A stretch of 64,000 nt of DNA from Leptospira sp. WS92.C1 (GTDB taxonomy: Bacteria; Spirochaetota; Leptospiria; Leptospirales; Leptospiraceae). Below the pieces are notes generated by a model. The model was not told the origin of the DNA. It ran no database searches and saw only the letters and a program-made list of their open reading frames with translations. The stretch spans positions 2,254,001 through 2,318,000 of the forward strand of contig NZ_CP162130.1 in assembly GCF_040833975.1 (NCBI RefSeq), in the 5' to 3' direction. The translations under genes were made by a program, and so were the position numbers. This document shows positions 32,880 through 43,064 of the stretch, in pieces; position 1 is the stretch's first letter; the number at the start of each line of letters is the position of its first letter.

Positions 32880-33878
32880 TTAATAATATCTTCTTTTGCG
32901 AATTTTTTTGAGTTCTTTTACAAATGGAGAGTGTTCGGGAGCTTCCGGATTGAGTTGATTTAAATAAATGTTTGCCCAGTTTTCCGCGTCTTCGTATTTC
33001 CCCTGATCCGCATAAATTCTGGCGATCAAGGTGACGGCCTTTTCCAGCTGTTGTTTTTGGAGATCCAGCTCCGGTTTTTTCCGTAAAAGTTTTACGAGTT
33101 GAAGAAGATATCTTCTTGCGGAATCTTTTCGATCCGTTTTGGAAAGCATTTCACCTAACGAAAGAAGAGCGATGGACTGAAAATTTTCAGGTGCTTCCGT
33201 AATGATCCTGAGATATTGAGACTCCGCTTCCGGGATCTTACCGTTTCCCCTTTGAGAGCGTGCCACTTCAAAAATGGCCTTCCATTTTTCATCTTCGGAA
33301 TCAATTTGTTCCGTGATCGCATTCGCATCGTTCGAATTTTCGGCAGTCAGCTTTGCGTCTTCGAGTCTGGACGCATTAGATGTCTTTCCCTGTCCACCTG
33401 CCTGACTGAATTCGGTCTTTGCATTATTTCTCTGATTTTCTCTTAGACGAAGGACTCCTTTTTTATATCCGCTTTCGGAAGGGTCCTCTTTTTTTTTGTC
33501 CTTTTTCTTTCTTAAACTCGTCTTGTCCGAATTGGGGAGAACCGTCTTTACCGGTTGTTGAGAAGATTCTTCCATCGTCTCAGAAGAATCGCGCCGAGAA
33601 GAATCCTGCGGTTCGGAGTTTACATTGGTCGCCTTGGATTCGTTCGAATTTGGATTCTGATTTGCAGTAGGAACTCCTTCGATGGAAGAACCAACTACAG
33701 GTTTTTGTTTGGATTCTTCCGACTTACCGGCAGCGTTGGACGTCTCCGCAGGATCCCCGGATTCTAAGTTAGAATTTTCCAAGTCTTCCGGAAACGGAAG
33801 GGGCATATCCCCTAAAATCGGAAATGCGATGCAAAGAAGCGGTAAGATACAAAACAAAAACCGAAGGAAAACTTTCAT
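32880..33878 (-). CDS. Secreted or anchored TPR-repeat protein
   Basis: 332 residues. A signal peptide (about 1-23, FLRFLFCILPLLCIAFPILG) is followed by a Ser/Asn/Glu-rich linker (about 30-185) and C-terminal tetratricopeptide-like helices (KWKAIFEVARSQRGNGKIPE, FQSIALLSLGEMLSKTDRKD, KYEDAENWANIYLNQLNPEA). TPRs bind partner proteins, probably in the periplasm. The start overlaps the preceding gene by 4 bases, so the pair may work together. The partner is unknown. Confidence 0.75.
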   Translation of the reverse strand: MKVFLRFLFCILPLLCIAFPILGDMPLPFPEDLENSNLESGDPAETSNAAGKSEESKQKPVVGSSIEGVPTANQNPNSNESKATNVNSEPQDSSRRDSSETMEESSQQPVKTVLPNSDKTSLRKKKDKKKEDPSESGYKKGVLRLRENQRNNAKTEFSQAGGQGKTSNASRLEDAKLTAENSNDANAITEQIDSEDEKWKAIFEVARSQRGNGKIPEAESQYLRIITEAPENFQSIALLSLGEMLSKTDRKDSARRYLLQLVKLLRKKPELDLQKQQLEKAVTLIARIYADQGKYEDAENWANIYLNQLNPEAPEHSPFVKELKKIRKRRYY

Positions 33879-34489
33879 CGTAGTTCCGGAGTTCCCTTCG
33901 AATTGTTTTTAGGAGGACGGATCAAACTCGGCTGATCCTGATTTGAGGAATTGGAACTTCCGGTTCCTGGATTTACGATTCCAGGATCCTCAAGTCTACG
34001 ATTGGAATCCGGAATGTTTTCTCTGTCAGTTGTAGGAAGAGAATCCGATTCGGTCGGAAGTTTCGGAGTTCCGTTTCCTTCTCTTCTTCCATCCCTTAGA
34101 GGATCCTTTCCTTCCGGAGAATTGGATTCAGGTAAAACCCCGCTTTTCGGTTTTTCTCTTTCATACCGATCGATTTCGAGATTGGAAGATTCTCCCATTC
34201 CCGAAAGATCGGGATCGCTGTAACGAATGGATCTTCGCTTACGATTGTAATTGCGTTCTATATCTTCTAAAAAAAGGGCCTTACGATCCAGTTCTTTGGC
34301 TTGATCCTCGTAAGCCGCGCCTTCCTTTCCTCTCTGGATTCCCACCAAAACGGCCAAGGAAACGCCGAGAACCGCAAGAGAAATCCCGGTATACAGAAGA
34401 GTTTTCTGTACCTGAGGAGGTAAATTACGGGAAAGATGGTCGATAGAGGACATTCCCGATTGGAGCTTATCTTTAAAATTGAGATCCAT
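33875..34489 (-). CDS. Hypothetical single-span membrane protein
   Basis: 204 residues from the ATG at 34489; a TTG at 34516 would add 9 residues, and neither has a strong ribosome site. A membrane segment (about 34-54, LLYTGISLAVLGVSLAVLVG) is followed by a charged region and a long Pro/Ser/Asn-rich disordered tail. No family is recognised. It is translationally coupled to the TPR gene (ATGA overlap), which suggests a shared envelope role. Confidence 0.62.
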   Translation of the reverse strand: MDLNFKDKLQSGMSSIDHLSRNLPPQVQKTLLYTGISLAVLGVSLAVLVGIQRGKEGAAYEDQAKELDRKALFLEDIERNYNRKRRSIRYSDPDLSGMGESSNLEIDRYEREKPKSGVLPESNSPEGKDPLRDGRREGNGTPKLPTESDSLPTTDRENIPDSNRRLEDPGIVNPGTGSSNSSNQDQPSLIRPPKNNSKGTPELR

Positions 34490-34626
34490 TGTTTTTAGTT
34501 TCGGCCGTTTTCCCAATTCTACAAAGAAACAGAAAATTCTCGATCTGTTTTTTTAAAAATCATTTTTCTGCCGTCTTATTCTTTAGAAGCTAAAATGCAT
34601 TTGCACGCGTCAAAATCAACAAGAGC

Positions 34627-35353
34627 ATGGGAATTGTGAACGAAGACTCCTCAGCTCCGGATTGTTATTTCTGCGCCAACCGCCGCAAATGAGTCCTCAA
34701 ATGTGTGTCCATAGACACTCTGGACAAAATCAACTCCACTAAAGAGTTCAAACGGTTTCGTAAAAGCGAGCAGCTGATCCATTCAGGCGATAAAGCGGAA
34801 GGTTTATATTTTATCAAATCCGGCTCCGTTCGCGTTTTCCGGAATTCTTCCTCCGGGAAAGAACAGACCTTTTCGATCCGCAGACCGGGAGAATGGGTGG
34901 GTTTTTCGGGATCTTTTAGCTGGAAATACATACTCTTAAAACGCAGAGGCTCTGGACAATGTGGAAGCCTGTTATATCCCAAGGAACGTTTTGGAGGAAT
35001 TGATGAAAGATGACCCCAATCTTCAATTGGAAATTCTAAAACAAATGGCAATCGAATGGAAACAACTCGAGGACCAAACTGTCGCGCTCGGAACCAAGCA
35101 GGTTCACAGTAAACTCGCGGAACTTCTGATTTCCTTTCAGACCGCTTCCGAAAACGGAACAGAAATCGAACTCAATCTAACGAGAGAAATTATGGCTTCC
35201 ATGGTCGGCACGACTACGGAAACCTTGGTTCGGGCCTTATCTGATTTTAAAAACAGGGATTGGATTGAAATTCAGAAAAATCGAATTCGTTTTCTAAACA
35301 TGGAAGCCCTCAGGGGAATTTCCAATCTGGAAACCACTACCCATCATTCCTAA
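34627..35353 (+). pseudogene. Decayed FNR/CRP-family regulator gene
   Basis: Three lesions break one recognisable regulator. From ATG 34627 the frame reads an FNR-like cysteine N-terminus (Cys13, Cys16, Cys26) but meets TGA at 34690 (codon 22). It then continues through a cyclic-nucleotide-type beta domain (HSGDKAEGLYFIKSGSVRVF) to a TTTTT run at 34902-34906 where the frame shifts. In the restored frame a TAA at 34937 follows LLAGNTYS before NAEALDNVEACYIPRNVL, the dimer helix, and an HTH (MASMVGTTTETLVRALSDF with the E-T-x-x-R recognition residues). GTG 34705 or GTG 34961 could still express fragments. It stands directly in front of the cbb3 oxidase genes. Confidence 0.8.
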
Positions 35354-35449
35354 ATTATTTTGAGATATAATCTCAGAGTTTCCTGAAAAGCGAGTGGACA
35401 ATATTCGTATTCTGTTCATTTTCCACAACGAGAACCGAAACATAAAAAC

Positions 35450-35463
35450 ATGACAATTATCAT
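35450..35463. promoter_or_regulatory. FNR-like box ATGACAATTATCAT upstream of ccoN
   Basis: The sequence matches 8 of 10 defined positions of the FNR consensus TTGAT-N4-ATCAA and is itself a dyad (CATGA-CAATTA-TCATG, 35449-35464). It lies 177 bases before the ccoN start. FNR-type proteins commonly control cbb3 oxidase genes. With the adjacent regulator gene broken, the site may be unused or served by another family member. Confidence 0.45.
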
Positions 35464-35546
35464 GCCTTCCCTGTCCGATTTGAGCCTGGGATTTCTTTCG
35501 TTTCCAAGTCGATTTTCATATAAGGTAAAATAATAAAACTTCCGAA

Positions 35547-35587
35547 AAAAATTATATTCTATTTTATATAAATAGAATATAATTTTT
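35547..35587. promoter_or_regulatory. Perfect 18-bp-stem AT-rich hairpin before ccoN
   Basis: The arms at 35547-35564 and 35570-35587 are exact complements around the loop TATAT. The hairpin ends 53 bases before the ccoN ATG, in the likely leader of the operon. It could be a terminator for the broken regulator gene (the right arm ends in five T), an mRNA stability element, or a binding site. Confidence 0.65.
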
Positions 35588-35640
35588 CAAATTTGAATTT
35601 TTAAACCGAAGGAACAATCGAACCAGGAGACAAAAATCTC

Positions 35641-37073
<1,433 letters not shown>

Positions 37074-37077
<4 letters not shown>

Positions 37078-37763
37078 AACTTTTTGACATTCTTCTGGAT
37101 TGGTTTTCGGGTTTTACGGATCAGTGGGAAAAACAAGGAGTTAAATTCACGGTATATACTACGATCGCGGTTTTGATCGGAGGCATCTTCGAGTTGATTC
37201 CTCCCTTCTTTATCTCGAGAACCGCGGTGCCGATCCAAGGAGTGAAACCCTTTTCTCCTCTTGAACTCGCGGGAAGAGACATCTATCAAAAAGAAGGATG
37301 CAACAATTGTCATACACAGATGATCCGCCCTTTCAAATGGGAAGTCGATCGTTTTGATCCGTCCAAGTCCTACGGAAGAGACGGATATTCCAAGGCGGGA
37401 GAATTCGTTTACGATCATCCGTTTCTCTGGGGATCCAAAAGAACCGGACCCGATCTCGCGCACGAATCTCAGATTCAACCTTCGTATGCCTGGCATAAGA
37501 CACATTTGATCAATCCGAGAGACACGTCACCCGGATCCGTTATGCCCGCCTATCCTTGGCTTTTTGAAGAGAAAGCGACTCTCAACGTGAAAGAAATCAT
37601 AGATCACATGAGAGGACTATCCAAGGTCGGAGTTCCTTATACGGAAGAAGATTATATTTCCGCAGAACGGGAGTTAGCCGCAAAAACGGAAGGAGACGCT
37701 TTGATCGCGTATCTTCTCAAATTAGGAAAGGACACCGCGGAGCTGTCCAAGTCCATTCAGTGA
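37074..37763 (+). CDS. ccoO: cbb3-type cytochrome c oxidase subunit II (mono-heme)
   Basis: 229 residues. A single N-terminal membrane segment (about 28-47) is followed by a periplasmic domain with one heme c site, C76-N-N-C79-H80 (GCNNCHTQMIRPF). The Met ligand is probably in GSVMPAYPWLF. CcoO passes electrons to the heme-copper centre of CcoN. Its length and layout are normal for the family. The ATG overlaps the ccoN stop (ATGA). Confidence 0.95.
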
Positions 37764-37770
37764 GGCAGAC

Positions 37771-37917
37771 ATGGAACTCGAACTGATTCAAATCTACAAG
37801 TTTGCAAGATTGCCTCTGTTGGTTTTGGCGATCACACTAATCACCTTCTACGTCTACAATCGGAAGAGAAAGACGCAGATGGAAGACCCTAAGTTTAGAA
37901 TGTTAGAAGAGGACTGA
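37771..37917 (+). CDS. ccoQ: Small CcoQ-like oxidase subunit
   Basis: 48 residues, starting ATG at 37771, 7 bases after ccoO and ending 3 bases before ccoP. It has one membrane helix (about 13-29, RLPLLVLAITLITFYVY) followed by a basic NRKRKTQ turn and an acidic tail (DPKFRMLEED). This is the place and shape of CcoQ, the small fourth subunit that stabilises the cbb3 complex. The sequence itself is too short to prove identity. Confidence 0.8.
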   Translation: MELELIQIYKFARLPLLVLAITLITFYVYNRKRKTQMEDPKFRMLEED

Positions 37918-37920
37918 TCT

Positions 37921-38454
37921 ATGACTCATAATCCCAATCAAGAATTTGACGGTATCAGACAAGCAGACAACCCGCTTCCCAATTGGTGGAAATGGATCTT
38001 TGTGGCCTGTGTGGTTGCAGCTCTTGTGTATTCCATCTATTTTCATAAGTATTCAAGCTGGGAACAGGACGTTGCTTATGAGAACGAGGTCAAAGAACAC
38101 GAAGAAAAATTTCCAAAAGCGATCGCTGTCACCAGCGACGATGGAAGCAATCCTCTTCGCGGAAATACAAACGCGATCGCCGAAGGTGAAAAAACCTTTA
38201 AGACGATCTGTGCGGCCTGTCACGGTCCGACTGGACAAGGTCTGGTTGGCCCCAACTTAGTCGACTCGGAATGGATACACGGATCTTCGGATTCGGAAGT
38301 CTATGCGACGATCATGAAAGGGATCGCGTTTGATAAGGCAAAGTTGGGAAGAGGACCGATGCCTCCGCACGAAAACTCGCTCGGATCCGAAAAGGTCTAT
38401 CAAGTGATGGCTTGGCTCGCGTCTCAGAACAAAAGCCTCAAGGCTTCGCGGTAA
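37921..38454 (+). CDS. ccoP: cbb3 oxidase subunit III, short single-heme form
   Basis: 177 residues: an N-terminal FixP-type region (DGIRQADNPLPNWWKWIF) running into one membrane helix (about 23-41), then a single cytochrome c domain with heme site C97-A-A-C100-H101 and the Met ligand in GRGPMPPHE. Classical CcoP is about 300 residues with two heme c domains; this one has only one. The gene order and N-terminus still identify it as CcoP, the subunit that takes electrons from soluble cytochrome c. Confidence 0.9.
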   Translation: MTHNPNQEFDGIRQADNPLPNWWKWIFVACVVAALVYSIYFHKYSSWEQDVAYENEVKEHEEKFPKAIAVTSDDGSNPLRGNTNAIAEGEKTFKTICAACHGPTGQGLVGPNLVDSEWIHGSSDSEVYATIMKGIAFDKAKLGRGPMPPHENSLGSEKVYQVMAWLASQNKSLKASR

Positions 38455-38467
38455 GTTTATTAAATTC

Positions 38468-39919
38468 TTGGATGAAATCCTGAATGCGATCTCATCCAAG
38501 AACCCGATCGTTTTACTCTTGAGAGAATATAGAATGCAACTGAAGTCGGCTTCTCATTCTTTCCGGAGACCACTAAGGAGGACTTCTGTGGTCATCTCCA
38601 GACATATTACCGGTAAGATTCGTTCGGCAAGATATTTAGTAGAAGCGATCTTACTTCCCATCTATTTTTTTCTTCCTTGGCTCCGTTGGGGGGATCATCC
38701 TTTCATCCGGCTCGACATTCCGAACCGAAAATTCTATTTGCTTGGAAATATTTTTACCCCGCAGGAAGGATACTATCTTCACCTATTCCTGATCGGAATG
38801 GGTCTCGCCTTATTTTTCTTTACCACTTTGATCGGAAGGGTTTGGTGCGGTTGGGCCTGCCCTCAAACAGTATTCACGGATTTATTTGATTGGATCGGAA
38901 GAACGATTTTAGGATCCAAATACGGCAAAAAAGACGCGCCTAGGTTCGGAAAATTCATCGTTCACTTTCTCTGGATTCTCGTGAGCATCCTCGGTGCGAC
39001 GGCTTGGGTCTCCTATTTCGCCGATCCGTATGAAATGATAAACAAAATCCGATCTTCCGCGTTTTTCGTTAGTCCTCCGATCTGGACGTATTTTATCGCA
39101 TTCTTTACCGTGACCCTCTACCTAGACATGGCCTTTGTAAGGGAACAATTCTGCAAGTATGTATGTCCTTACGCGAGATTCCAAACGGTCATGATGGATG
39201 CGAATTCGGTAAACGTAATCTACGACTTCAAACGCGGAGAACCCAGAAGAAAAGCCGGAGTTCAGGAAGGAGATTGCACAGCGTGTAACCTTTGTTTGGT
39301 GGTCTGTCCCACCGGAATAGACATCCGCGAAGGAACCAACGTAGGTTGTATCGCCTGCGGAAAATGTGTGGACGCCTGCACAAAGACCATGGGAAAAGAA
39401 GGTAAAAAGACCCTCATCGGATATATGTCCGAAACCCAGGCGTATCAACCGGGATCAAAAGTGCGTTGGATCCGTCCGAGAAGTTTAGTCTATGGAACTC
39501 TTCTGCTTTGTGTTCTAATCGCGGCTGGAACCCTTCTCTATAACCGCGTTCCTCTTTATGCGAACGTGCTTCCGGACAGAATCATTCAACCGATGGAGGT
39601 TCCCGGAGGTGTAGTTCGAAACTTTTACAACGCACATCTTTTAAATCTCACTTTCGAAAACCGGATCTTGTCTGTGAGAGTCGAGAACTCCACACTGCAT
39701 TCTCCGGTTCATATTTTGTTGGGCGGGACCGAAACTCCTTCGATCCAAGTCGACGGAAACGATTCTCAGGATTTCAGGATCATTATGGAAACGATTCCTA
39801 TTCCCGAAGATAAGTTCAAACTGACGCATCAGATTTCGCTCCGAATCACGGATTTGAAAAATCCAAATTTTCAACTCAAAAAGACGATCCCGTTTCGGAT
39901 TCCGGATTCGGAACGATAA
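38468..39919 (+). CDS. ccoG: cbb3 oxidase accessory iron-sulfur protein CcoG
   Basis: 483 residues from a TTG at 38468; an ATG at 38534 would give 461. Five or so membrane segments carry VWCGWACPQTVFTDLFDWI (about 138-156), the CPYARFQ motif, and two ferredoxin-type cluster sites (CTACNLCLVVCPTG, CIACGKCVDACTKTMG). The C-terminal periplasmic Ig-like domain completes the FixG/RdxA pattern. CcoG is thought to reduce copper on its way into the oxidase. Confidence 0.93.
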   Translation: MDEILNAISSKNPIVLLLREYRMQLKSASHSFRRPLRRTSVVISRHITGKIRSARYLVEAILLPIYFFLPWLRWGDHPFIRLDIPNRKFYLLGNIFTPQEGYYLHLFLIGMGLALFFFTTLIGRVWCGWACPQTVFTDLFDWIGRTILGSKYGKKDAPRFGKFIVHFLWILVSILGATAWVSYFADPYEMINKIRSSAFFVSPPIWTYFIAFFTVTLYLDMAFVREQFCKYVCPYARFQTVMMDANSVNVIYDFKRGEPRRKAGVQEGDCTACNLCLVVCPTGIDIREGTNVGCIACGKCVDACTKTMGKEGKKTLIGYMSETQAYQPGSKVRWIRPRSLVYGTLLLCVLIAAGTLLYNRVPLYANVLPDRIIQPMEVPGGVVRNFYNAHLLNLTFENRILSVRVENSTLHSPVHILLGGTETPSIQVDGNDSQDFRIIMETIPIPEDKFKLTHQISLRITDLKNPNFQLKKTIPFRIPDSER

Positions 39920-39935
39920 AACAAAGGAGAATTCC

Positions 39936-40427
39936 ATGGCATTGCACAAAAGTATGAAACAGGCTTTCGCTTGGGTTTGGATCGCATTCATCGCCCTCAT
40001 CTCGGCCACGGTGGTCACACTTCGATACGCGAACGAAGGATATACCGGACCGATCGAGAAAGAATATTACGAAAAAGGATTGAACTATGAAAAAGCGATC
40101 CTCGAACAGAAAAAGATGTTGGCCGAAGGATATTCTTATGAAAGCGATCTTTTTAAAAACCCGCACTTAAAAAAAGGGAAGAACGAAATTTCTATCCGAT
40201 TTCAAAAATCGGGCGTACCGATCGGAGAAGCGGAGATCCGAGTTCAAATCGAAAGACCCGCTACGGACATTTGGAATCGTTCGATTCTTCTCAAGGAAAA
40301 TTCAAAGTCGAAAGGATTGTATCAAGGTCTTCTTGAGTTTCCGGAAGACGGTCTTTGGATCTTCAGCCTGCAAGGAAAGACAAAAGGAAAAACACTGAAC
40401 AAAACCATAGAGCTGAAAATCCGGTAG
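39936..40427 (+). CDS. ccoH: FixH-family cbb3 assembly protein
   Basis: 163 residues. An N-terminal membrane segment (about 11-30, FAWVWIAFIALISATVV) is followed by GPIEKEYYEKGLNYEKAI, the conserved YYEKGLNY signature of FixH/CcoH, then a periplasmic beta-rich domain (LYQGLLEFPEDGLWIFSLQG). CcoH is needed to assemble or stabilise the oxidase. ATG start 16 bases after ccoG, with AGGAG upstream; ccoI starts 4 bases after its stop. Confidence 0.9.
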   Translation: MALHKSMKQAFAWVWIAFIALISATVVTLRYANEGYTGPIEKEYYEKGLNYEKAILEQKKMLAEGYSYESDLFKNPHLKKGKNEISIRFQKSGVPIGEAEIRVQIERPATDIWNRSILLKENSKSKGLYQGLLEFPEDGLWIFSLQGKTKGKTLNKTIELKIR

Positions 40428-40431
40428 ACCA

Positions 40432-42873
40432 ATGCAGACCGCCGTCTTTCAAACCGTAAACTGTTATCACTGCAATACTCCGATCCGGTCGGAACGGGAC
40501 CTGATCCTCGGTGAATTGAAAGGAAAACAGGAATCCTTTTGTTGTTCCGGATGTTTGTCTCTTGCAAATCTCCTCGTGAACAGCGGACTCACTCAATTCT
40601 ATTCATTGAGAGGATCGGAACAATTGAATCCGATCCAAACGACTTCGATCCTTTCCGAAGACTTGGAAACAGAATCGATCTATCAGGAATATGTAATGGA
40701 TCGGAAAGACGGACTTTCGGAAACATGGATTACGATCGGAAAGATTCATTGTTCCGCCTGCGTATGGTTAAACGAAAAGGTCCTTTCGGATCAACTCGGA
40801 GTCCGTGAAGCGAGGATCAACTTCGCGACCGGAAGAATGAAACTGATCTACGATCGAAATCGGATTTCACTCAACGCGATCTTTTCACTGATTCGAAGTT
40901 TAGGTTACGAGCCCTCTCTCTATTCTCCGTTTAAAGCCGAGACAAAGGTAAGTCTGTTTTCCAAGGATCTTTTTTATAGGATGGCGGTCGCAGGATTCTC
41001 TTGGGGAAATATCATGTTATTCAGCATCGGTTTGTATGCCGGTTATTTTTCCGGGATCGAAATCGAGTTTAAACGCCTATTCCATTACGTGTCCTGGATC
41101 TTTGCGACCCCGGCTTATCTTTATGCGGGATATCCGTTTTACAAAGGCGCCGTTGAGTCAGTCAAACGAAGAATGCTGACGATGGATACACTTCTTTTTT
41201 CGGGAGTTTCTCTCGCCTATTTTTACAGCGTTTATGTGACGTTAACCGATTCAGGAGAGGTTTATTTCGATTCCGTCTGCACGATTTACTTTTTTATCCT
41301 GATCGGAAAATTTTTGGAATCCGCGATCCGCTTGAGAGCCGGAAGAAAGGTGGGAGAACTCTTATCCACTCTTCCGCAGGAATATACGATTCTCAAAGAC
41401 AAAAGGAGAGTTCAAGTTTCGCCTAACACGATCGCCAAATCGGATAAGATCCTCCTCAAAAATGGAAATCGGATTCCTGTCGACGGAATCTTACAAACCT
41501 CCGTCGCATATTTTGACGAATCCTTTTTAACGGGAGAATCCAAACCGGTCACTCATCGTTTCGGCGATTCCATCCTGGCAGGTTCAATCTGTCTCAGCGC
41601 AGACGCTTGCATTCTTGCGAATACCACCGCAAAAGAAAGCACCTTGTCCAGAATCTCCTCTCTCATAGAAAGCTCGCTACAATCCAAACCGGGAATCCAA
41701 AGAACCACAGACCGATTCTCCACGTATTTCATCCAGGCGGTTTTGGGGATTTCAATTGCAACTTTTTGTATATACGGATTTTATTATCAAAACTGGGAAG
41801 CCGCAGTTTTAAATACGATCAGCGTCTTGATCGTGGCCTGTCCCTGCGCACTCGGACTTGCCGTCCCCGCGGCCTATGTGGTCAGCAATCTTCTTCACAG
41901 TTCCAAGGGAATTCTTGTCAAAAATCCGGACTCGCTCGAAATTCTCAGCAAAGCGGATCAAATCTACTTTGACAAAACGGGAACTCTCACCACCGGAAAA
42001 CTTTCCATCCAGGAAGAATGGATTTCCGATCCGCACACAAAAGAGCGACTCTATTCCATTCTTCTTTCCTTAGAATTGGGCTCTACACATCCTCTCGCGG
42101 AAAGTTTAAAAAAAGAAATTTCCAAACGGTTCGAAACTCTAAATCAAAGCCCGAGCTTTGTTTCCTGGAAAGAAATTCGGGAAATTCCCGGCAGCGGCAT
42201 GGAAGGAATTTTAGAAGGAGAAACCGATCGATATCGAATCGGAAATCTAAACTTTGTATCTCTGGGCCGACTCAAACAGGACGGAAAGGTCTATCTCGGA
42301 AAAAACGGAAGTCTCCTGGCGAGTTTCGCCTTGGAAGATTCTCCCCGTCAGGAAGCGAAAACGACGATTTCAAAACTAAAAAAACAAATCTCCTTTCTCG
42401 GAATCTTATCCGGAGATTCGAAATCCAAGGTAGAATCGCTTGCTTCCTCTTTAGGGATCGATCATCCGTTTTCGGAACTCAAACCGGAAGAAAAACTCCA
42501 GGTCATCCGAGACGCACAAAACGAAGGAAAAATCACAGTCATGGTAGGAGACGGGATCAACGACTCCGCTTGTTTGGCGCTTGCCAATCTGGGAATTTCC
42601 ATGGGAATCGCATCGGATCTATCCATTGACAAATCGGATCTTGTTTTGATCGGAAACCGTCTTGATTCCATCGTATCAGCGGTTCAGATTTCCAAAAAAA
42701 CAAGAAGCATCGTATTTCAGAACATTCTAATATCCTTAACCTATAACTCCATGATGCTCCCCTTGGCCGCATTCGGGTATATGCTTCCGGTGATCTGCGC
42801 GGGTTTTATGACCCTGAGTTCGTTGACGGTAGTCCTTAATTCCATCTCACTCCAATGGAGAACCAAACTATGA
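40432..42873 (+). CDS. ccoI: Copper-transporting P1B-type ATPase, CcoI/FixI
   Basis: 813 residues. N-terminal zinc-finger-like metal site (CYHCNTPI ... FCCSGC, about 9-45), an HMA domain with CSAC (about 105-108), eight membrane segments with CPC in the sixth (VACPCALGLAVP), the phosphorylation site DKTGTLT, TGES in the actuator domain, and GDGINDSA. This is the form of P-type copper ATPase that supplies copper to cbb3 oxidases. It sits in the expected place in the cco cluster. ATG start. Confidence 0.95.
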   Translation: MQTAVFQTVNCYHCNTPIRSERDLILGELKGKQESFCCSGCLSLANLLVNSGLTQFYSLRGSEQLNPIQTTSILSEDLETESIYQEYVMDRKDGLSETWITIGKIHCSACVWLNEKVLSDQLGVREARINFATGRMKLIYDRNRISLNAIFSLIRSLGYEPSLYSPFKAETKVSLFSKDLFYRMAVAGFSWGNIMLFSIGLYAGYFSGIEIEFKRLFHYVSWIFATPAYLYAGYPFYKGAVESVKRRMLTMDTLLFSGVSLAYFYSVYVTLTDSGEVYFDSVCTIYFFILIGKFLESAIRLRAGRKVGELLSTLPQEYTILKDKRRVQVSPNTIAKSDKILLKNGNRIPVDGILQTSVAYFDESFLTGESKPVTHRFGDSILAGSICLSADACILANTTAKESTLSRISSLIESSLQSKPGIQRTTDRFSTYFIQAVLGISIATFCIYGFYYQNWEAAVLNTISVLIVACPCALGLAVPAAYVVSNLLHSSKGILVKNPDSLEILSKADQIYFDKTGTLTTGKLSIQEEWISDPHTKERLYSILLSLELGSTHPLAESLKKEISKRFETLNQSPSFVSWKEIREIPGSGMEGILEGETDRYRIGNLNFVSLGRLKQDGKVYLGKNGSLLASFALEDSPRQEAKTTISKLKKQISFLGILSGDSKSKVESLASSLGIDHPFSELKPEEKLQVIRDAQNEGKITVMVGDGINDSACLALANLGISMGIASDLSIDKSDLVLIGNRLDSIVSAVQISKKTRSIVFQNILISLTYNSMMLPLAAFGYMLPVICAGFMTLSSLTVVLNSISLQWRTKL

Positions 42874-43064
42874 ACGCGTTGTATCTAACAATCCCTCTCG
42901 CGATGTTGATCGCCCTCGGGGCATTAGTCGTATTTTTTTATTCCTTAAAATCGGGACAGTTCGAAGACATCGAAGGACCCAAGTATAGGATGTTGTTCGA
43001 TGATGAGGAAGAAACTCAAACACCTCAGAGTTTAAAAGAGGGGGAAACAAAAAATGCAAACTGA
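42870..43064 (+). CDS. ccoS: cbb3 oxidase maturation protein CcoS
   Basis: 64 residues from the ATG at 42870, whose ATGA overlaps the ccoI stop; an earlier in-frame ATG at 42855 is less likely. One membrane helix (about 4-23, LYLTIPLAMLIALGALVVFF) is followed by the family signature SLKSGQFEDIEGPKYRMLFDD. CcoS is required to insert heme b and copper into CcoN. The next gene starts 11 bases before its stop. Confidence 0.92.
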   Translation: MNALYLTIPLAMLIALGALVVFFYSLKSGQFEDIEGPKYRMLFDDEEETQTPQSLKEGETKNAN

